Origin: JAVBLP01 sp052034625
Lineage (GTDB): Bacteria > Elusimicrobiota > Endomicrobiia > Endomicrobiales > Endomicrobiaceae
Assembly (NCBI GenBank): GCA_052034625.1
Contig: JBPOII010000008.1
Location: 1 to 18,090, forward strand
Length of the DNA: 18,090 bases
Direction: 5' to 3'
Position 1 is the first letter of the stretch, and each line of letters begins with the position of its first letter. Position numbers and translations under genes: made by a program. The notes beneath the pieces were generated by a model that saw only the letters and a list, made by a program, of their open reading frames with translations, did not search any database and was not told the DNA's origin. Positions 15,139-18,090 of this stretch are shown here, piece after piece.

Positions 15139-16742
15139 GCGTCCTCCGCGTTTGGGTAAACACACGCTCTTGCCCGCTCGGTTATCTTCATGGTTGCGCC
15201 GGAAAAGTTGCAGACGATCTTCTTCCCGGCCTTGCCGCGTGTGTACTTCAGCACCTTGACCGTGAGCGTTTCGCCGCTGGTGTCCTCTGAGTTGCGCCAC
15301 ATCCCAAGCACAACCTGGGAGGAGTTCTCGATAGCCCCGCTGTCCTTGGCGTCGTGGAGAAATATCTCTTCCGCGCTATCATCGCCCTTGCGGTGAATCT
15401 GCGACGAAACCACGATGATGGTCTTGGTCTTCTTGGCAATCACCTTGAGCCGTTCTGCCGCGTCAGATAGCCGCTCGTATCGGTTGCCCGCACCTTGCAG
15501 CAACCCGATGTAGTCGATCATCACAACGACCGGCTTGCGACCGATCTTCATTTCGGACTGCACGATGTAGCGTTCGATGTCGCTGACGGTCAGTTGCGAT
15601 ACCGAACAGGTGTAGATATGGGACAGCCGCGCAAGGTTCGCCCGCATGTTCTCCCTGTATTCGGATTCAATGCGGGACTGCGGGGCATCGTTGTCTATCG
15701 CGGCGAAACGCTCAAACATGATCGGCGCTGGAAGTTCGATCTCAAACATCAGCACGGGGTTTGGCATCGCGCATACCGCCACGTTTTGAAGCAGGGCGGT
15801 TTTTCCCTGCCCAGTGTCAGCTATCACAGTCACGAGTTCTCCTGGCGCTATAGGTCTGTAGTAGTTGAACGAAGGAAGCCACGCGCCAAGACTCAGGCAG
15901 TTGTCCTTTGTCTCATCCAAGAACTTGATGTACTCGTTCTCGATTTCTTGGATCGACTGAATCGGTATAGCGATCCCATTTGTAAATATCGGGGCGGAAG
16001 AAAGCATCTTCGATATGCACGACTTCTTTTGTTCGATTTCCGAGTAGCTTCCGAGATATTCGCTGATGTCCTTTCCGGCCGGAACCGTTACAACCGTTAC
16101 GCTTTCAACCTTCCCAGCCAAAGACTCCAAGACAAGTTCAGCGTGCTTCTTGCCGGGTTCGTCGTTGTCTCCGCAGATTACAATGTGCTTGCCTCGCAGC
16201 GATTCCGTATAGCCATCAATCCACTTTCCCGCTCCGCCGCTGTTGCACGTCGCAACAACTCCGATAGCATTCAGCGAGTCGGCATCCTTCTCGCCTTCGA
16301 CAACCCATACCGTCTTGGCCTTTACCACTTCCGGCAAGCGGTACAGCACGAGCCTTGCATCGCCGCGCCCCCATACCGTTTGGCCGTTCACGATCCGGCG
16401 CTGTCGAAAGTCCTTCGGCTCAAAACGGCAGACTTCAAAGAGCGGGTTGCCGATCTCGTCGGTGTACGGGTAAACCGCCGCAAGGCGCGAGGCTGGCTTT
16501 GCCGATGTTTTTGCCGATGTTGGATCCTGCTTCTCAAACAGGTCGGCCAGTTTGACGCCCAACGCTTCGCATATCTGCGCCGTCGTGCATCCGGCGTGGC
16601 ACTTGAGCAGAATGCGGTTTTCCGTTCCTACGCTGACCGAAAGGCTTGGGGATTTATCTTCGTGCGCTGGGCATTGCGCGATCCATCCGCCCTTGACGGC
16701 CTTGACCTTGTTCAGCCGCTCGATGATCTCAAACGCCGTCAT
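15135..16742 (-). CDS. Primase-helicase (zinc ribbon, Toprim, DnaB-type ATPase)
   Basis: This is a 535-residue fusion resembling T7 gp4-type primase-helicases. The zinc ribbon lies at residues 20-52 (Cys24, His27, Cys48, Cys52, in CPAHEDKSPSL and KCHAGC). The Toprim domain is at about 140-215, with Glu149 in VVEGEKDADS and Asp192/Asp194 in CGDNDEPG. The C-terminal helicase has Walker A ADTGQGKT at 308-315, Walker B VVVMIDYIGLL with Asp410, a sensor-like VVSSQ, and IENSSQVVLGMWR as the late DnaB motif. It would lay primers and unwind DNA at the phage fork. The ATG at 16742 overlaps the upstream stop (ATGA), so a longer in-frame start at 16841 is not needed. The order initiator, primase-helicase, terminase puts replication directly before packaging. 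Confidence 0.92.
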   Translation of the reverse strand: MTAFEIIERLNKVKAVKGGWIAQCPAHEDKSPSLSVSVGTENRILLKCHAGCTTAQICEALGVKLADLFEKQDPTSAKTSAKPASRLAAVYPYTDEIGNPLFEVCRFEPKDFRQRRIVNGQTVWGRGDARLVLYRLPEVVKAKTVWVVEGEKDADSLNAIGVVATCNSGGAGKWIDGYTESLRGKHIVICGDNDEPGKKHAELVLESLAGKVESVTVVTVPAGKDISEYLGSYSEIEQKKSCISKMLSSAPIFTNGIAIPIQSIQEIENEYIKFLDETKDNCLSLGAWLPSFNYYRPIAPGELVTVIADTGQGKTALLQNVAVCAMPNPVLMFEIELPAPIMFERFAAIDNDAPQSRIESEYRENMRANLARLSHIYTCSVSQLTVSDIERYIVQSEMKIGRKPVVVMIDYIGLLQGAGNRYERLSDAAERLKVIAKKTKTIIVVSSQIHRKGDDSAEEIFLHDAKDSGAIENSSQVVLGMWRNSEDTSGETLTVKVLKYTRGKAGKKIVCNFSGATMKITERARACVYPNAEDA

Positions 16743-17404
16743 ATGTTCGACCCCGCACGGTGCTTCTTGGGTTTCTTGTTCATTTCCGCGATCTGCCAGC
16801 CCAACCATCGCGCTTCGCCTTGCCGGTACACCGTTGGCCAATCGGCGGTCTTGATGAGCGGAGACAGTTTGGCGATGAACTCAGCCGTAATCGGCTGGCC
16901 CGCATTGTGGAACGTGGTCACAAAGGAGTCATAGTCGAGGCTCTTGAACTTCCCAAACGATAACAACGAAATGTGGTGTTCGGAGTGTTCTCTTCCCTTC
17001 TCTTCTTTCCCTTCCCTTCCCTTCCCTTCAGGGCAATCAAGTGCCGGATTCCGGCACGCTGGTGCCGGAATATCTGTAAGTAGTTCCAACCATCCTATTT
17101 TACAGAGAACGGGAAAGGCTATTTCAAAGCATCTGGCACTACACCGCGTCAATCTGGCAAGAGAGTGCGCGTCGTGCGCACTTCCATCCCTCATCAACGT
17201 TCCTCGTGGAGTACATTTACTCGCTATTTCGACTATCAGAATCCATGCCGCAAATATCTCCGCGGCGCTTTGCTCCTCCCATAACTGGGTGTAGCCGTCG
17301 CCGTCCATTTTGTTCGGGATCGGCACCCAATCGAGATTTTTAAGCGTCCGCGTCCGATTGTTTTCAAAGTGGTCGTCCCAATTTCGGATTCTATATACGT
17401 TCAT
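16739..17404 (-). CDS. Phage replication initiator-like protein
   Basis: This is a 221-residue protein. The ATG at 17404 overlaps the HNH stop (ATGA), so an upstream in-frame ATG at 17431 is not preferred. Residues 1-112 match a family of phage replication proteins with a winged-helix N-terminus: NWDDHFENNRTRTLKNLDW, VPIPNKMDGDGY, an AAWILIVEIAS helix, PRGTL, then a second HTH-like stretch SLARLTRCSARCFEI ending in IGWLELL. Residues 113-145 form a low-complexity linker (CPEGKGREGKEEKGREH). The C-terminal part (about 150-221) has YDSFVTTFHNAG and a final RWLGWQIAEMNKK, as in DnaD-like tails that load helicase. Upstream of primase-helicase it likely marks the origin, and its linker DNA carries repeats that may be that origin. 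Confidence 0.7.
   Translation of the reverse strand: MNVYRIRNWDDHFENNRTRTLKNLDWVPIPNKMDGDGYTQLWEEQSAAEIFAAWILIVEIASKCTPRGTLMRDGSAHDAHSLARLTRCSARCFEIAFPVLCKIGWLELLTDIPAPACRNPALDCPEGKGREGKEEKGREHSEHHISLLSFGKFKSLDYDSFVTTFHNAGQPITAEFIAKLSPLIKTADWPTVYRQGEARWLGWQIAEMNKKPKKHRAGSNI
16988..17029 (-). repeat. 42-nt homopurine tract with four GGGAA units
   Basis: On the minus (coding) strand this is an unbroken purine run. Four perfect GGGAA units at 17009-17028 put four G-triplets apart by AA, a canonical G-quadruplex pattern, and more degenerate units follow. It encodes the Gly/Lys/Glu linker of the initiator-like protein. Confidence 0.85.
17041..17069. repeat. Three iteron-like copies of GTGCCGGA
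   Basis: Copies at 17041-17048 (plus), 17050-17057 (minus) and 17062-17069 (plus). The first two make a 17-nt palindrome with one central base. They lie inside the initiator-like gene, 11 nt from the homopurine tract, and a more AT-rich stretch begins at 17071. The arrangement is what initiator-binding iterons look like. Confidence 0.75.
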
Positions 17405-17778
17405 TCCAGCGGCACCTCGCGTATTGAGCACCAGGACAACGATGCTAATCGGCCTGATATTTCAGAAATCAGATCGGCCATGCTGTGAGCATTTCCGTTC
17501 AATGCTCCGACAAGTTGCTGCGGGGGTATGTCAACAATTTCTCGCTGAATCCACTTAACAAGGTGATGGTGCTTTTCGTGGCATTCATCACACAGCGTCA
17601 CGAGGTCGGAATCGTCAACGGCCCACGGCTCGCAGTCTTTACCGTATCTGATGTGGTGAACCTCTAGAACTTTGTCATCCGCATTGCAAACCGCACATCG
17701 GTTTCGGTCACGCGACAGGATACGATCCCGCGTTTCTATCCATCGCGGGTTCAATAACAGTTTCCTGTAGTCAATCAT
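17401..17778 (-). CDS. HNH endonuclease
   Basis: This is a 125-residue protein with the HNH core complete: RDRILSRDRNRCAVC (residues 17-31), LEVHHIRY with His41/His42, then LVTLCDECHEKHHH with Cys63, Cys66 and His67. Cys28/Cys31 and Cys63/Cys66 form the structural zinc site, and the His-His pair plus His67/His71 form the metal site. The rest (about 75-125) is a helical tail without motif. HNH proteins in phages either act beside terminase at cos sites or move as free homing enzymes. Here it is the first gene after a promoter and structured leader, with GAGG 4 nt before the ATG, and is coupled to the initiator by ATGA. The operon position favours a phage-function gene over a recent homing insertion. 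Confidence 0.9.
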   Translation of the reverse strand: MIDYRKLLLNPRWIETRDRILSRDRNRCAVCNADDKVLEVHHIRYGKDCEPWAVDDSDLVTLCDECHEKHHHLVKWIQREIVDIPPQQLVGALNGNAHSMADLISEISGRLASLSWCSIREVPLE

Positions 17779-17793
17779 GCTACCTCACAAAAA

Positions 17794-17863
17794 CCCCCGG
17801 CCAGCCAGACAAGATCGCCGCTTGCGCGGTGAAAGTGCTGGATGACCAGCGGCCAGCCGGGGG
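17794..17863 (-). terminator. Structured leader ending in terminator-like stem before HNH
   Basis: On the minus strand an 8-bp outer stem (arms 17856-17863 and 17794-17801, CCCCCGGC with GCCGGGGG) closes a 54-nt interior with two small hairpins: GCTGG-TCAT-CCAGC (17837-17850) and CCGC-GCAA-GCGG with a GNRA tetraloop (17818-17829). TTTTTG follows the outer stem, then GAGG and the HNH ATG. The GGCTGGCCG sequence occurs twice (17850-17858 and 17798-17806), so alternative pairings exist. It may terminate, attenuate or switch transcription into the operon. Confidence 0.55.
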
Positions 17864-17899
17864 AAAATGCGTCACTGTATTCGATCTTGTCATACTCAT

Positions 17900-17928
17900 A
17901 TTGTCACAATCTGGACCGCGAATGGCAA
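17900..17928 (-). promoter_or_regulatory. Sigma70-like promoter for the operon
   Basis: TTGCCA (17923-17928, 5 of 6 consensus bases), 17 nt, then GACAAT (17900-17905, 4 of 6). It lies in the gap between the unidentified gene at the right edge and HNH, so it would start the leader RNA near 17893. TGACAA occurs twice around the -10 box (17901-17906 and 17887-17892), a possible operator. Confidence 0.4.
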
Positions 17929-17936
17929 CATAAATC

Positions 17937-17954
17937 GGGGTACAACTGTACCCC
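17937..17954. promoter_or_regulatory. 18-bp palindrome, operator candidate
   Basis: GGGGTACA, two central bases, TGTACCCC: perfect 8-bp arms directly after the stop of the upstream gene and 8 nt before the -35 box of the promoter candidate. No T-run follows, so a terminator is less likely than a repressor or activator site. Confidence 0.5.
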
Positions 17955-18090
17955 TCACACCATCATCCAGCAGTTCGTCGGGCCGTCCGTCATCGGCAGC
18001 ACCCGCGAGCCGTGGTCCGCGCCGTCCTCGCCGCGGTAGTCCTCACGCGGGCGTCCGTCCGTTCTGGCCCTACGGAAGTCCTGGTGCCGG
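17955..18090 (-). CDS. C-terminal end of an unidentified gene, cut by window edge
   Basis: An open frame enters from the right edge and stops with TGA at 17955-17957, giving at least 44 residues. The visible part is rich in Arg, Asp and Gly (DFRRARTDGRPREDYRGEDG) and ends in LPMTDGPTNCWMMV. It has no recognisable motif, and composition is more GC-rich than the downstream genes. In phages with this replication module the preceding genes often handle recombination or single-stranded DNA, but nothing here shows that. The other two minus-strand frames carry stops, which supports this frame. The gene is separated from HNH by the palindrome, promoter and leader, so it belongs to a different transcription segment or reads through it. 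Confidence 0.45.
   Translation of the reverse strand, partial: RHQDFRRARTDGRPREDYRGEDGADHGSRVLPMTDGPTNCWMMV

Larger units (their letters stand above)
16988..17105. other. Candidate replication origin inside the initiator gene
   Basis: Combines the homopurine/G-quadruplex tract, the three GTGCCGGA copies and an adjacent AT-richer segment (17071-17105). Lambda places its origin, with iterons and an AT-rich part, inside gene O in the same way. Here the segment encodes the low-complexity linker between the two domains of the initiator-like protein, where sequence is free to vary. This is inference from layout; no function is demonstrated. Confidence 0.4.

Noticed and set aside
15495..16934. Long plus-strand open frame (479 codons) opposite primase-helicase
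   Set aside because: It is fully antisense to a gene with Toprim and Walker motifs; the translation is Arg/His/Val-rich with no motif, as expected from the complement of GC-biased codons.
17401..17863. HNH plus structured RNA as a group I/II intron or an RNA-guided nuclease locus
   Set aside because: The protein has only the small HNH core with no reverse transcriptase or RuvC motifs, and the RNA is too short for an intron core; no interrupted host gene is visible.
17842..18039. Plus-strand open frame of 65 codons at the right edge
   Set aside because: It runs through the leader hairpins, promoter and palindrome, has no ribosome site, and is antisense to the end of the cut gene.
1..18090. 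CRISPR array, tRNA or rRNA genes, insertion sequences, att sites
   Set aside because: I saw no regularly spaced repeats, no cloverleaf with CCA-end features, no transposase motifs and no integrase in the window.

Overview
The window is a stretch of a tailed, siphovirus-like phage or prophage genome. Every gene I can support lies on the minus strand, so the map reads from right (18090) to left (1). Gene order after the terminase follows phage lambda closely: large terminase, gpW-like connector, portal, protease/scaffold, a gpD-position protein, major capsid protein, two small head-completion proteins, Z- and U-position tail proteins, a tube-position protein, a chaperone-position protein, a short tape measure protein, then tail-tip and fibre proteins. 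The host is probably a diderm bacterium with moderately GC-rich DNA. The Thr/Asn-rich, signal-peptide-bearing fibre proteins recall secreted proteins of the Verrucomicrobiota/Lentisphaerota group, but that is only an impression.

Right part (18090-15135), control and replication: the tail end of an unidentified gene, an 18-bp palindrome, a sigma70-like promoter, a structured leader RNA ending in a terminator-like stem plus T-run, an HNH endonuclease, a phage replication-initiator-type protein whose linker region carries iteron-like and G-rich repeats (a candidate origin), and a fused zinc-ribbon/Toprim primase with DnaB-type helicase.

Middle (15138-7510), DNA packaging and head: the large terminase lies between two 58-residue cysteine-containing proteins. 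It is followed by the connector, portal, protease with a possible in-frame internal scaffold start, a predicted exported protein, the capsid protein, and two small proteins separated by a GC-rich hairpin. No small terminase subunit, integrase or lysis gene is visible.

Left part (7510-1), tail: minor tail, terminator-position, tube-position and chaperone-position proteins, a 311-residue tape measure protein, two tail proteins, a 795-residue Cys-rich protein and the first 269 residues of a fibre-like protein. The last two, and the gpD-position protein, begin with what look like Sec signal peptides, which is unusual for virion proteins.

Most neighbouring genes overlap by 4 nt (ATGA, once GTGA) or 1 nt (TAATG/TGATG), so the whole array looks like one translationally coupled transcription unit. 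No gene-free stretch exceeds 300 bases. The longest, 17779-17954, holds the leader, promoter and palindrome.
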